Shown here: positions 49,463 to 62,619 of the stretch, piece by piece
Layout of the letters: every line of letters begins with the position of its first letter
Position numbering within the stretch: the stretch's first letter is position 1
Origin: Setophaga petechia
Taxonomy: Eukaryota > Chordata > Aves > Passeriformes > Parulidae
Length of the DNA: 64,000 nucleotides
Reading direction: 5' to 3'
Assembly (NCBI GenBank): GCA_024362935.1
Contig: JANCRA010000040.1
Coordinates: 1,364,001 to 1,428,000, forward strand
The notes under the pieces: model-generated
Told to the model about the DNA's origin: nothing
The model's input: the letters and a program-made list of their open reading frames with translations, nothing else
Database searches by the model: none
Translations under genes and position numbers: made by a program

Positions 49463-52400
49463 GTGAGTACTGCCCCCTCTTCCCCTCCCATCCGTGCACA
49501 TTATGCGATAGGATCCATTTTATTCCTCTGATGCAGATTAGAAGGGGCATTTCAATTCAGTCCACTAAAGCACGACTGGCTGATGCCTTGTGGGAATTGA
49601 TTTCTCAGACTGGGGAGGAATTGTTTGTGTTTACTGATGTAAATGGAAGTTTATGAACTTTGGCCTTTTACGACAAAGACCGCTTTCCTGGAGGCTCTGC
49701 AATCAGACAGCTTCCAAGGGAGGGGATGGAGTGGGAGAGGAAGGACCAGGAGAGGGAGGGACGTAGTTTCCCAATCAGTTGGTGCCACCACTGGAATAAA
49801 CCTGGATTGTGACCGCAGCAGTGCAGCCTGCTCTCCAGCAATGCACCAGCAGTCTCCAAGGAAAAGCACCCCTGACCTAAGCCAGGCAGGTGGAAAGGCC
49901 TTTCTCAGTCCCGTTGTTGCAGACAACCATAGAAACCAATGAAGTATTTTATTAGCAAGCGCTTTTCCTGACCTTTAATGCTGCAGCAGGGAACAGGGTG
50001 AGTTTTGGGCTGCTCCACATTTTGGCAGAGATTTCACATGGGCATATGACAGATAGACTCACAAACCAAGCTTCTGTATGATTCTGCACTTGGATTTTAA
50101 AACCTCAGGCAGTTGTAATACTGGCTCTATTTCTTTTGTTTGCCAGGCTATTTGCTCCTCATTCCACTTCATTTAAGAGCAGAGAAAAAAGCTGCTGTAA
50201 AATCAATACATCTAAGTCTCCCTCATCTTAAGCACACATGCGCACACACACAGAGCAATACAAGAATTCAGCAGCCATATCCCTCAATAGCCAACCTTTT
50301 TTTCTGCAGCAATCAGCAGGGCCTCATGTTTTACCACTGACCTTGGTGAGGATGAAAATAGGCATAAATTGCATAAAACTTAACCAGAAATCATTTTTCT
50401 TCCTGTGGCACATGGATAATAGTGGCAAAGAAGTTCCATTCTGAAAAAAATACCATGATCTCTATCTGAGGTACATTCAAGAGCAGACTGACTATCTGTC
50501 CACTTTTAAACGAAGAGTATTGTAAGTTTCAAATAGACATACCTATCATAACAATAGTCAGCATTCTGTTACACATGAAAGGCTCTGAAGTAAAGGATTT
50601 TCACTGATTTAAAAGGGACAATGCTGCAATATCCTCCAGTCAGGTCCTGGAGCCAGTGTGGGAGCACTGTCTGCCAAACTTCTTTATATTCTCTAAATTA
50701 AAACTTAGTCTCACTTTTGTATCAAGAAATCACAAATCCTCATCTCCATGGGGATAGTGATAGTCCTCACAGTCAGAAATTGGTTTTCTGGCAGACAAAA
50801 ATTTCACTGTTTATCATTTCATTTCACTACCTATTAAAGTCAATAATGATGTATTATTCCCTCTGCCTCATAATCTCTTAGCTTAACTCCAAAAAAGGGA
50901 CTTTGCAGTGCTGCACAGTTCTGACCCAGCAGCTCTCCTGGCACAGCAAGCTTGCAATGGAAACACAGAAATTCAGCTGGGACAGCGATTTGCAAATTTT
51001 TCTGTCATGTACCAGTCAATCCTCAAAATGGATGACAGGCTGCTGGAGAGGCAGTGTGGTTCTGAGAGCGACTGTAGCCCTCAGCCTCTGTGCCATTTGT
51101 CATGGCCTTGAAGACTGCTGTGTGGGAACACTTGGAGCAGGCAGCTTGTCCTGGTCCTGCTGAAAAGCTAGAGGGGTTCCCACTGCTCCCGTCTGAGGCA
51201 CCAAGTGGGGATTTCCCATGGGGGATCCCCACGATTTGGGGTGGGGTTGAGCACATTCAGCCTGCCATACAGCCTGTAGTAAAAAAATGTCCAGAGCTGC
51301 TGAGTTTACAGGTAGAGTTGCCAAAGAGGTGAACACCTTGGTGTCTATTACTTGCACAGAAATAATACACCTTGATGGGAAGCAAAATTCATGCTTTGGG
51401 CCTTCTCCTTGTTAGTTAATGCTTAATCCTCTTCTACTGTTTTTAAATAAAGGAGCCGCAGAAAATATTTGGGTATTTAGGCAAATAGACTGTGTTTTCT
51501 CACATAGGAGATGACACAGATTGTGAGAGCATAATAGAGAATGTATGGGTAGTTTTGCTTTCATGAAAGCTAAAGAGTAGAGTAAAAGAGTTGGAAAAAT
51601 GCAATACTTCTTCCATCAGTAGTTCTTATAAATAAATTCACAGATGCAGCAATTCCAGAAAAAGTGCACAGATTTGTTTTGGCTTGTTTAACGAGGGAGC
51701 ATTAGCAAGACAGTGTAATAAAAGTATTACACTTCCTTTGTTGCTAAAATAGTTCCACATCCAGTAAATATTAATACCTTGAATTATGAAAAAACCATTA
51801 AAATACTGCATATGTTTCCAGAGATCTGATTCAATTATGGCCCAGAAAGCTTGAGTTTGAACTAATTCACTCATTCTTGAAATATGTATCATATTTTGAG
51901 TGTTTTTGTCCACTGGCAGATGTCACAGATATGCACAATTTATGCATGCCAGCTGTGCATAACTTACCTAGATTACCTTTGTGAGCAAACAGAGTTATCT
52001 AATGTGAAAATGCAGGGAGACTGTAAAGTAGGCAATGGGTGAACTTAGGAGTTTCAGCAGCTCATCTCTGGAAGGGTAAGTTCAAAAGTTCACATGGATC
52101 AATCTTAGCTTTTAAATCAATAAAATTGAACTAAAGATTTTTCCGATAACACACTGTCTCCTTAGATTTTTTGCTCATCTGTTTGTGTTTGTATGAAAAA
52201 TATTGTCACCAACTGGGCTTTGTGTCAGCGTGACCAGAGGGGCTCTGCAATTACCAACCTCCCATCACATGGCATGAGGTATGCAAACATCTGTCAGGGA
52301 GAAATAAATGTAGGAGGAATGGAATAAATATATTCCTGTAAAACATTTCTCACGGCATTCTTGTTTTTAGAGGTAAAAATCTATTCCATATTTTTTCATG

Positions 52401-55400
52401 ATGCAAAGTAATTCTTTTGTGTTGAGACAAAGGTGCAGGGGCAGAGCAGGTTTTGTTGGGATGTCTTTGCTCTAGAGTTGTTCTGCATTATGATCTTACA
52501 AACATGATGGTACATTAATAAGTTCACGGGAGAGGAATGGATTGAAATAATCTTGACAAATATGGACCTCTATCTACATCTGTCCTGGTCACTCCAGGCC
52601 CCATTTGCAGATAGTGGGAAGAACGAGGTATTTTTAATAATGTGATACATCTCTCCCTAGATGTCTAAAATCAGTCAGGTACCCTAAAGTTAGATGAGAG
52701 GAATTCTATTTCAAATGTTTAATATGGTTCTGGCCTAATAGTTTGAAAGAATTTTTCTAATTTACCCAAAATCATTCAGCAAAAGTGCAGACACATCCAC
52801 ATTATTTAATCAAGAGAACAGCAGCCTTGGACCACTTTCTCATGAAACAAGATAATTCAGACTTTATGAAGCCACTTTTAGTATTTTGTGAATACTTTGA
52901 CAGAAGGAAATCATAGACTGTGAGGATCTGCTGTTAATAAAGGACCTATCCTTCAGAGGTGATTTTTGGCCTCAGCTCCACAAAGCACACATTGCCTCTA
53001 AAAGAGTCCTGGATGCTTTGAAGGACTGGGCATCAGCAACCCAGTTCTTATGTGTACAACAGTGTTTTTCCCATTTTCAGGAAGCACACAGATGCATATT
53101 AATGAGCCTGGAATTCTCCTGGCAAGGAAAAGTGAAGAAAAAGGTCTGGGCTGGAAACAGAGAACTGCAGATAACTTGGTTAGATCAGTCTGTAGTGTGT
53201 TTTATGTCACCTTTGTCCAAGGAAGGTTTTCTCCCTGTGTTCCTGCAACTCCAGCTTTCAGGAATCTCCCTCCTTTCAAGCTTTTTTTTTATGTAAGTGA
53301 AAAAAACGGGGTCTTTGTAGTACTCATACAGATTCAGGAGACTAGGCTGATAGAAAACCACCTAATATCACAAGACTGAAGTTAAAATTCTTGAAGCACT
53401 CAATTTTCAAAATATATTTACAATCCTAGAAGTGCTCCTTTTTTGAAGGAATAGGAATTAAATAAGTCTCTCATCTTGCAATGGAACAGTGTTTTCTGCC
53501 TCAGTGTATTGGTTAGAAGATTGAAATACTTTTATCTTCTTTTAGAGAATTAAACTGAAGATGATCTGTCAAAATCAAGTGGGTCTATTCCACTTTTTCC
53601 TGCCACGCACTACTTGATGCTAGCTCGTGTGTTTCTGTGGTACCTTGTAAAGAACAGTTTTTATTAATACTAATGTGAGTTTCAAGAGAATGCCATAGAT
53701 TGCCTGGACCTGCCTAGAAAAAAAAAAGATCAATTTGAACCTATATTTCTTGAATCTTTTATTGGATGGAAAATAGACTGCTCTTTGGAGTGGAAATGCA
53801 ACATTAGAATAATTTTATTTAAACTCAGGCTGTAAATCTTTGATGTGGACAACGTAACCTTGAACAATTTTACAATTTTGCTCCACATAATTGTGAAATC
53901 AGCCTGAAAATATGTGTTAGCTGGGGCAATGCAATAATGCAGATTTGTGGCTTATGTACTTATAACCATACAGACAGGCATAAAGCACTTCTCGCAAGTC
54001 TGAATATTTTAAAGTTTTGTGACAGCTATGAAATCCTGCTGCAGCAGGATGAATAAAAACTTGGTTTCCTTGTAGTTTACCAGAAGGAGTATTCTTTGCT
54101 GTTCAGGATAAACAGTTCTTTCCACCATTGCACGGAGTACGTTAGATCTTTTCCATATATTTTCTGAATGTGAAAGGATGGCTCTAAAGTACAAATCAGA
54201 GTTTGAATCAGATCAAAAAAACCTGGCAGAGATGGATAACAAAGGAAGCTGTTCCTTTATTGCATCGTGTCAAGGATACAGTCATAGGTTAGGGGATGTG
54301 AAAATTTGCGGAGCCACATTTGGAAATCTCAACGTCTCTTTCTGCTGCACAGTGATGAGCTGTGGGGCTTTAGTCCAAATGGCATGTCTGTCAGCTACAC
54401 AGAGGCTCACTTGAATTGCAGCCTCACTAAAGGTTTAAGTTTGTTCAAAGAAGAGATATACTCTGCAGACACTAGAAAGCTGTGTATTTGTCACATAAGA
54501 ATGAGTTGAAATAGCTAAAACAACCAAGGCAAAAGTAAAAAGCAGCCTGTAGAATTCTTAACAACCCATTATAATTTCAGAAATAATTGTTACTTGCCAT
54601 TGAATTCTAAGAAATTAGGAGTTTTATTCTAAAAAAAAAAAGCCAAACAAAGCAAAGTATAGAAAATGTCATATTCTCTGTTAAATTCTACAGATCTTAC
54701 ATTTAAATAAAATATTAATCTGTAGTCCAGAACCCTATGACAGCTTTTTCTTGATTCTATAAGGCCTAAAGTGTGACTGTGTATTGCAGCTGTTATTCCT
54801 GTTAATGTTACGTACTAATGTGATTAATAAAGATTGCCATGCATCATTTTCTAACAGTGCTACAGGCAGTACTGTAAATCTTTTACTCCATAGACCTCTC
54901 AAACAAATGTTTGATAAAGGAGGAGAGGATGTTAAACATTAAATTGACTGTGCTGTACATCAAGGAGGACATTTACAGTAATTGCCATATTTGTAGTCAG
55001 CCCATGTCCACTTTGAAAGCTACAGTAGTAATTTTTCTTCTCTCAGAAAATACTTACAGTGTCAGGTAATTTCAGCTATGCTTACTATGAGCCCTGCTTG
55101 GCTTGTACAAAAGTGTGAGAGCAGTAAGATTCTTTCTTTCATTACTTTTGGAGATGTACTTCATGACAGGTTGATTCCTTCCTTTATAAATTGTAAATAA
55201 AACAATGTACTCAAAAAATAAACTAGTTTTTGAATCTGATAAGGATCCTACAATAGATCCTGCAATATACAAGAGCTGCCAATATTCAGAAAGCAATAGG
55301 TAGGAAGGTGTTTTTTTATCATTGAATTCATCACCTGCATGTCTTAAATAAATTAACTTGATAAACAAAAGAAAAGGTGTCTGTTCATTCCCAACAACTG

Positions 55401-56669
55401 CCTTTGCCTCCATTCATGCTGGGGCTGCAAATCAACAAAAACAAGGGCAGGAGTGCCTTTTTTTCTGCACTTGAAGACTACTTTCATAACAGCCAAACAC
55501 AGATGCCCAAATGGAGAAACTGACCCTGCATTTCCCAAGTAACTTATTGAGACCCAGAAGAGGCTAGCTGTTGTGGAAGTCACATACTTCTGAAAATTCA
55601 TCTGTTAAGCAGCAATAGTTGTGTCATGTTTTGTATTATTATAGACAGTGTGTGCAAATCTTTTATGATTAGGACAATCAAAACAGATTTATTTAGACAC
55701 TTTGAAAGTTACAGTGAAGTTTTAGCTATACCCCATGAAATGCAAAAAATTCTTTTGACATTGACAGGCTTTAAATAGTAAATTCTTGACATGCTCAGCA
55801 TGATAGATTTAAAGAATTTAGGGGGTTTTGAAAAAGCTATATATAATTGTGTCTCTCAAGTATTTAAGCAAAATTAAAAGTCAGTACCGTTCTGTCCCTG
55901 CAGATTAGAAAAAAGGAAGGCAGGTTTTGGTAGCCTGGGCAAGCTGGATAGGATGTAAGATCTCAGAAATGTCAGAAGGAGCATAGGGAGAGGGCAGGTT
56001 TGGCTGTGCTATATGATAAAGCTGGCAGCATGTCCTGTGTAGTATGAGAATGAAAAATCCAGGTGTCACTGTAGCCCAAGCATGGCTTAGAATCACAGAG
56101 TATCCTGAGCTGGAAGGGACACACAGGGATCATCGAAGTCCAGCTGCTGGCCCTGCACAGGACCACCAAGAATCACCTCATGTGCCTGGGAGCATTGTCC
56201 AAATGCTTCTTAAACTCTGGCAGACTTGGTGCTGTGACCATTTCTACCTCCTTAGATTTGCTTCTCATGAGTGTGCTGGAGGAAGAGGAGTGCATAGCTT
56301 CAAGCAGTTTTTTTCACTCGTATCTCCAAAGCCCTCGTGCAGGAAGCTTTGTGGAAAAAGAATGGCTTGAGAGTTATCACACACAGTTATAAACCAGTTA
56401 CTGCTCGTAATAGTTTGTTTTTATAATATGTTCCCATGGGGTTTAGGGCAGTCTTTGGAAAAGAACTATTGCAGTTCTGCTGTGTACTTGCCCAAAAGCT
56501 GTTCCTTTCTATGAAGGTTTGCTGGGGCTTTTTTGTTGTTGTTATTATTATTAAACCATTTTTTGCTTGTACTGAAGTGTGCAATCAATAATGGTCTTTC
56601 ATTACTCTTGTATTGCAGCAGATGATGCTTTACACTGTGGATCCCTGACAGTGTTTTACCTTATTGCAG
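49463..56669 (+). other. FAT3: Intron, 7.2 kb
   Basis: The first 194 nt are open in frame with the preceding exon and end at a stop at 49,654-49,656; an AATAAA follows at 49,795-49,800. An antisense CR1 fragment lies at 56,088-56,330. Otherwise the sequence is AT-rich, with no recognisable gene. The open frames around 50,900-51,360 overlap on both strands and look non-coding. Confidence 0.85.
56088..56330 (-). mobile_element. CR1 LINE fragment, antisense
   Basis: 'agaatcacagagtatcctga', 'gctggaagggacacacaggg', 'atcatcgaagtccagctgct' and 'gaccaccaagaatcacct' follow the antisense avian CR1 3' end, then 'cagacttggtgctgtgacca' continues inward. Right end approximate. The open frames over it are transposon-derived. 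Confidence 0.78.
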
Positions 56670-56804
56670 GAGCACTGTGCCCAGGCTCCACGGATCCCTG
56701 CCTGGAGAAGCCGTGCCCAGGGGACATGCAGTGTGTGGGCTATGAAGCCAACCGGAGACCGTTCATCTGCCAGTGCCCACCGGGAAAGCTTGGCGAGTGT
56801 TCAG
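56670..56804 (+). CDS. FAT3: FAT-family exon: first EGF-like domain
   Basis: This 135-nt exon is phase 1 at both ends, as EGF exons usually are. It encodes [20 protein letters not shown], then [20 protein letters not shown] and GECSG. The cysteine pattern is that of a single EGF-like domain placed directly after the membrane-proximal end of the EC rod. The acceptor TTATTGCAG and donor GTGCAT delimit it; the donor is weaker than average, but the glycine split across the junction restores the frame into the LamG exon. The residues of this exon and the next are the main reason for calling the gene FAT3, although FAT1 is close here and cannot be fully excluded by eye. Confidence 0.95.
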
Positions 56805-57823
56805 GTGCATGTCACAGCCATAAAGGGGGATGTACTTGGACAATAAAGTGCTGCCATTCTCATTTTGTCAGGCAGAGGCAGCAGTGAAGTTAACAGAAAA
56901 TGTACTGCTTAACCCATCTCAGCACGGGCACTGGGGGATGTGTGTTATAAGCCCTATAAATACTTGTCTTTATGACTATGGGGCTGTATGTAGGCTGTGA
57001 TCCAGTTTCTGTTTGGAAATTCCCACTGGCTTGCTCGAATACCAGCTCAGTAAAACAGGCTGCTGAGAAAACAGGATTTTTCCTAGAGAATGTTATGCCA
57101 GCTGTTTTCCTGCCCATGGGCAAAGCTCTATAATTAACTCTTCTGCTTACTATTTAGATTACCAAAATTCCAGCCTTTATTAATGAAAACACTACGCTAT
57201 CCCAAAAAGAAAGTTTGAGGACATCTGCTAGTTCTCTGCATCTGTGTTGTTCCCTGGGATATGAAGAGCCAGGTGGACAGGCAGTGAAGCAGAGCTTTCT
57301 GTTGACTTCAGTGAATGCCAGGCTGCAGGACAGAGGATTTGTGCTGTTTGCCTGATGAAAGCACAGCAGATACTGAACTGTGGTCCTGGGCAGTGGTTGC
57401 AGGGGACTCATTGCAAGGGTTTGGCTGATATCTGCCCACACATAACTTGACACCCGTAACTCAGCTGCCTGATGTACAGGTGTGGTCATCTTTGATTCCC
57501 TCTGTTATCAGTTAGGCAATACTGGTGCCTCCAGGAGTGTATAAGCTGAAAAGTGCTGAATACTTGGAGAAACCCCTTTTTTTATTTTTAAATATGGAGA
57601 AATAGAACTTTCCTCTATCCCCTGAAAAACAGCTTAAAAAAAGGAAATCCAGAAATATTTTGTAGTAGATGCCAGCTTTGTTTTCTCTCATCCAAAATGA
57701 GTTTTATTTATTTCTTCCTAGTCATTCTCATTAACTTTATCAATTCTTTAATTACTTAACAGTTGAGGAATTGTTTTATGTATCACTAACAGCACATGTA
57801 TCTTCTCAAAATGGTTGTTTCAG
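56805..57823 (+). other. FAT3: Intron, 1.0 kb
   Basis: Phase-1 intron between the EGF and LamG exons. No repeats or genes recognised. The acceptor is GTTGTTTCAG. Confidence 0.85.
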
Positions 57824-57981
57824 GCCACACTTCCCTTAGCTTTGCTGGGAATAGCTACATTAAATACCGTGTTTCTGAAAATAGCAAGAAAGAGGAATTC
57901 AAGTTGGCTCTCCGACTGCGAACCCTGCAAAGCAATGGGATTATAATGTACACCAGAGCGAATCCCTGTATAATTCTGAAG
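57824..57981 (+). CDS. FAT3: FAT-family exon: start of the laminin-G domain
   Basis: This 158-nt exon enters in phase 1 and leaves in phase 0. It encodes [20 protein letters not shown], then [20 protein letters not shown] and [12 protein letters not shown]. This is the first part of a LamG domain: the FxG-xS-Y-x-Y strand, the F-x-L-x-L-R-L-R-T strand, and the NG-x-x-MYT turn. The rest of the domain should be in an exon beyond position 64,000. The donor GTAATT is moderately weak. The frame stays open past it to about 58,086, but that part lacks LamG character. Confidence 0.95.
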
Positions 57982-58122
57982 GTAATTAAAAGAACTTATC
58001 TTTTCTGCAGTTGTTTTTCCCGATTCTGTATTTTCTCTTGGCTCTTGATTTTTGGGAATGCTGTTCTCATTTCAGCTGTAGATTGAGAAGATGAAGTCTG
58101 ATTCTAACAGGGAAAAACAATT

Positions 58123-58145
58123 TCAACAACAGCAGCAGCAGCAAC
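58123..58145 (+). repeat. Short CAA/CAG triplet tract
   Basis: Two CAA units followed by about five CAG units, just inside the intron after the LamG exon. It is too short to be notable in itself. Confidence 0.85.
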
Positions 58146-59301
58146 GATCAGAAAAGCAGCTTGTTAGTGGTACTTTACTTGGAAAATTCCCCACTGGGTG
58201 CTGTTCATTATAAGCACATTATGTGTGTCTGTGTGCAGGAGCCAGTCTGCACGAGATGTAAGATTTGGCCATTTATATGACTATGTAGTCAAAACGAAGC
58301 CTGCTGAAATTGCTGTTCTTCCCTTCTGTCCTGTCTGTGGTTAGAGGATATGCCCTCACTGTTAGTGAGCTAATTCCAGGAACCAACTGCTTAGAACGTG
58401 TCTCCTACTGAATATTAAAATCTCTGCACTCTGTGGATTAAGGTTGTTTTTTGAGAGAATCATGGGGTCAATGGAGATTGATACCGAATCAATATTTAAT
58501 TGATAAGCTTTCCATGTATTTTTATTCATTTGTTGTTTCTGTGGAATGGCAAATAAATGCTGGATGGAAGGGGAGTACTAGGCTCATCCAAGAGCCTGCA
58601 TGTATAGTATTTCTGCTATAGCCTCTAAGGTACCAAATGAAAACATTGACATTTGTAATTCAGCCACATTCTATAATTCAGCAGTGGAAGAAATGGCACA
58701 GAGCCTTTTGTGTCTGTATTTGCAATCTTTAGGGTACTTTTGGCTGAATGCTTGGGTAATGTTGAAGTGGCTAGATGAGTTATTAATGGGCAGCAAATAA
58801 TTTTATAGTTGTCAGACAGAAGTATTTCATGAGCAAGAGCACTGTCATTCACCAGGAACTGTCAGCATTGTTCAGATTTGCACAAGACAACTTCTACTTT
58901 GAGACATGTAGAAATGCAGTTTGAACTTTCAAGCATGAGTTTTTGTTTAAAAAAAAACACAAGCAAAACTGCAGGTTGGAAGATCTTCTTTGAAGTCCTC
59001 ATCATACTTGTTCTTAGCATCTGTCAGTAGGTAATGTTTGCAATTTGGTAATTTCAAAAAATACCTTGGAAAAAAGAAATGGTGGAAGGTGCCACTTGAA
59101 AACAATAGGAGATGATACAGAGATGGCCTGAATTGGAGTTAGAATGGTGATAGGAGAATTCATTTTGCTAGAGTTTTGTGTATAAAGCTCTCATCATTAA
59201 GGAGCACAGCATGTCCAGGTCATAGACAACTGAAGCAGGGAAAATTTGCCACCAAAATGGAAAAGTTGATGCTACTACTATGTGTCTTCTCAAAGTTAAC
59301 A

Positions 59302-59388
59302 GAAAAAAAAAAAAAAAACAAAACCACACACACAAAAAACCCCACACCAATAAAAAAAAAGGAAACCCAAAACAAAAATCCAAACCAG
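59302..59388 (+). repeat. A-rich/CA-rich low-complexity tract
   Basis: A run of about 16 A is followed by aaccacacacacaaaaaac and further A/C-rich sequence. The lysine-rich and phenylalanine-rich open frames over it are composition artefacts. Confidence 0.9.
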
Positions 59389-60314
59389 TAAGAGACCTGT
59401 CCTTTACAATCACCTGAATTGAGTATTTAGTTATGAGGTAGGAATCATGTTTTCAGTCTCCACTTCACATAATCACATAATTATTTTTCTTTGAAAAATG
59501 CTGACTTTAAAATAATGCTTCAAGGAGCAGCGACGAGAGCTGTAGTTATTGTGCTCCAATGTCAGTCAGCAGGCTCCATGTCAAGCTGGTTTGCTTCCTG
59601 CATCTAAGAAGCAAAGAAAGAGAAAATAGAGAGCTTCATATGCAGTTGCTACCTCACATATCTGATGAGTGAGGTCCGTGGTTGTGTATGGATGCAAGGC
59701 CCCTGCTTTGTCCTGTGCATTGATCAGGGGAGGACGTAGGGAATTACCTTCTCAAAGCCTCGTGCCCAGCTTTTCAGTAGGGCAGGATTCACTGTCGCAG
59801 TGAATCCTTTTCCCAGGTCTGGCACTGGGCTTCTGCATGCATGGGGTTTAAAGGAAACAAAATGGTGTCACTTAAAAGATCAGGAATTGTCAGAGTTCAG
59901 TTTGTGAAGGTCTTTTAACTGAGGAATATCTGGCTGAGTTCTCAAAAAACATGCTCTGTGGCAGACAAATGGCATCATGTCAAGGGATTCAGCCCTGTCA
60001 GGTCTCTTCAGGGATGGCAGATGGCTCATGGACTGCACTTTGGGGACCCCTGACTCAGGTGTTTTCAAGGAAGTTATGCTTAAACTTTCTAAGCACACAT
60101 TTTTTCATTTGTAAACCAGAGGTAAGGCTTCCTTTAACCAGGTACATATGTTGGGAGGTAGGGAGGCACTCAGAAATGAGGCCATTAAGCAGATTAATTA
60201 GAGGTCTATAAATGTGAAGTTGTTATCATTTGAGCATTGCTTTCAATTAAATTAAACATGAGGAGAAGCTTTCCAAATAGAGGATAAAGGTTGAAATCCT
60301 GTGTTCTTTTGAGC

Positions 60315-60445
60315 ACTCTGGCATCACTCCAGCAAAGCACTTAATCACTTGCTTAACTTCCTGTATTTGAAACCAATTGGAACTATTCACATACCTTAAT
60401 TTTAAGCATCTACTTAAGTAAGTATCTGCTGGATTAGGACCAGAG
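60315..60445. mobile_element. Diverged palindromic (MITE-like) interspersed repeat
   Basis: The left end 'ctccagcaaagcacttaatc' and 'cacttgcttaactt' and the right end 'aagcatctacttaagtaagt' and 'atctgctggattaggacc' are diverged inverted copies of each other. They resemble a palindromic repeat seen across reptiles and birds, with ends of the type gcaaagcacttaagc. It would be a very old DNA-transposon derivative. Class and ends are uncertain. Confidence 0.45.
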
Positions 60446-61189
60446 GGCCCAGCACCATCACTGAGCTTCAAATAAAGGCAGAGGTGGAAGAAATTTAGAC
60501 CCACAAGGTATAAGCCCATGGGAGGACAGGGAGAAACACCTGTGCTGTTGGGACACAGAGTGGCATTGATTGTTTTGAAGCAAGTCTCTGCCGTTGCAGT
60601 CTGTTTAAAAATTAATGCTGCAATATGTTTTTTGGCATTTAAATGGCCAGCTTAATTTTGGAAGCTCATACATTTGTGATAACTCCAGGGATGGAAATAT
60701 TTTATAATCTTAAGACAATGTCCTTCCTGGATGAATAATCAATTCCATAGAGCAAACTGCTTGTCTACTACTTTGCTGAAATCCTACTAGCTACACGCTA
60801 TTGATACAATAAAATAAGGATGTTATTTATTCAGCTGTTTCAAATAAAGCAATTCATCCATCGATTTTGAGAGGTTGGCCTGTTTTGTTCTGTTTTGTTT
60901 TTTCTTTGCTCTTACTTTTAAGGCAATTAGAGCAAATTGAGACGCAGGTCAATGTTGACTTTTTTTTCATTTGGAAAGGTTGCATGTCCTAAAACGAGTA
61001 ACACTCTTTCCTTTTTATCTATGTAGCAGCTAACTAAGAAAAATAAGATTTAACCATTTAAAGCATTATAAGGCCATAGCAGAAGAGAATTCCTTTTTTT
61101 TTTCCCCAAGGAATATAATGGAGAATTATCTTGTTTGTGAAATTTTAAGGATTAAAAATAGGTAAAGAAAGACTTTCCCATCATGCCAT

Positions 61190-61560
61190 AAATATAGCAG
61201 CTAAACAGTGAAGGGCAAGCATATTTCTTCGGTCCAGGCAGTTAATGTGAAACTTTGCGTGGCTTAGTTAAGTGTGTATTACACATTTTAATGCATTACT
61301 GCTGCATGGCTTATGCTGGATAGGGCTGAAGTTTGGATATGATCCCAGTTGTGGCTGGAGTTGAAACGAGTAATGTTTTAATTAAATACACCATTTTACA
61401 CAAACGAACCTGAAATGCAATTCGGCTAATGAAATATTTCCCCAGATAGATTAGGAGGCAGCATGCTGTATCCATGGTGTTTGACTGCAGATGGACTGTG
61501 TGAGCTGGAGGTGGTCTCAGAAGAACCATTTGATCATTTTATTACCTATGTTGATACACA
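61190..61560. other. Candidate conserved noncoding element
   Basis: A high-complexity stretch with several TAAT-type homeodomain cores (ggctaatgaaat, gtaatgttttaattaaa), no repeat signature and no coding potential, in an otherwise ordinary AT-rich intron. Judged by texture only. Confidence 0.3.
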
Positions 61561-62619
61561 AATATGGATGTTAGCCAAACATCTTAGCCAGACTAATATT
61601 CTAATATAATTTACAGTATGTGTTTGGCTCCATTCTGCCCATTGAATGAAATTATTGAAATGTAACAGATTGCATGGGCTTTTGGAGTCTTCACTGTTCT
61701 TTTAACCTCTCTACAAGTGAGATCTTGTGGCCTATATGCTTAAGTGTACACTAATCTCCCTGTCATAATTGTTATAACTGAGATGTAACTAAACCCTGAG
61801 TCTAGAAAGCTCTGGGAAGTGGAAGCTTTGTGGGAATTTTCTGCCCAGCTAGGATGAAGCAGTATCTCTCTGCTTTCATGGTTCAGGGAGTCTCTGCTGG
61901 TACCATGGGCTGCACTGGTGAGGGATTGCAAAGTTTGCATGTCTCTGCTGTGACATGGAGTAACTCAGGCTTTCTGCAGTGTTGCACTACATAGATGGAT
62001 GAAAAAAGCAATAGCACGCATTCAGTGCTGGACTGACAGTCTGACACTACCAGCTCTAAACCAGACCAACCATGCCACTGAGGTTATTGTCTGGATAATT
62101 GCTGAGCCTGGGAAAGAGCCTGGGTATTGATTGGATGCCCATATTTTTTCCTTGAATGTCCCTCAGTTAGCTTGAAGTTCAGCTTTTCTTTGTACCGAGG
62201 TCCAGACTATAGTCAAAGAACCCCCTCTGAGGACTAAGCAGTGACCCTGACATCTCAGTGGCTACAAGGAATCATAGGAACTCCAGGGATTAATTGCTGA
62301 GTGATGGTTGAATTCTCTGTGCTTCAGAGTGGGGACAGCAATTTTACCTGTTAGGTGGAAAAATCTTCTCCTCCCTGCCTGGCCAGTCCAGCTGCTGAGT
62401 ACTGAAGAGTGGAGCCCTTTGCAGCATCTGCTCCTTGCCAGCTCTTCCTGTTCTCCCTACTCTTCCTTGAGGTCCATCAGGGGACAAATACTTCCTCCCG
62501 GCCCCTCTACAGCAAGGCCCATGACCATCTGATTAATGGAAGTGCTTTTATGGTCCCATTGCTAGGGGTATCTGGGCATGTCACAGAGTCTTTAATGTAT
62601 GTATCTGTAAAGCAGTGGT

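Noticed and set aside
50903..51357. Cluster of overlapping open frames on both strands
   Set aside because: Four frames of similar length overlap on both strands with no domain, no splice context and no conservation evidence. Likely chance in a slightly GC-richer stretch.
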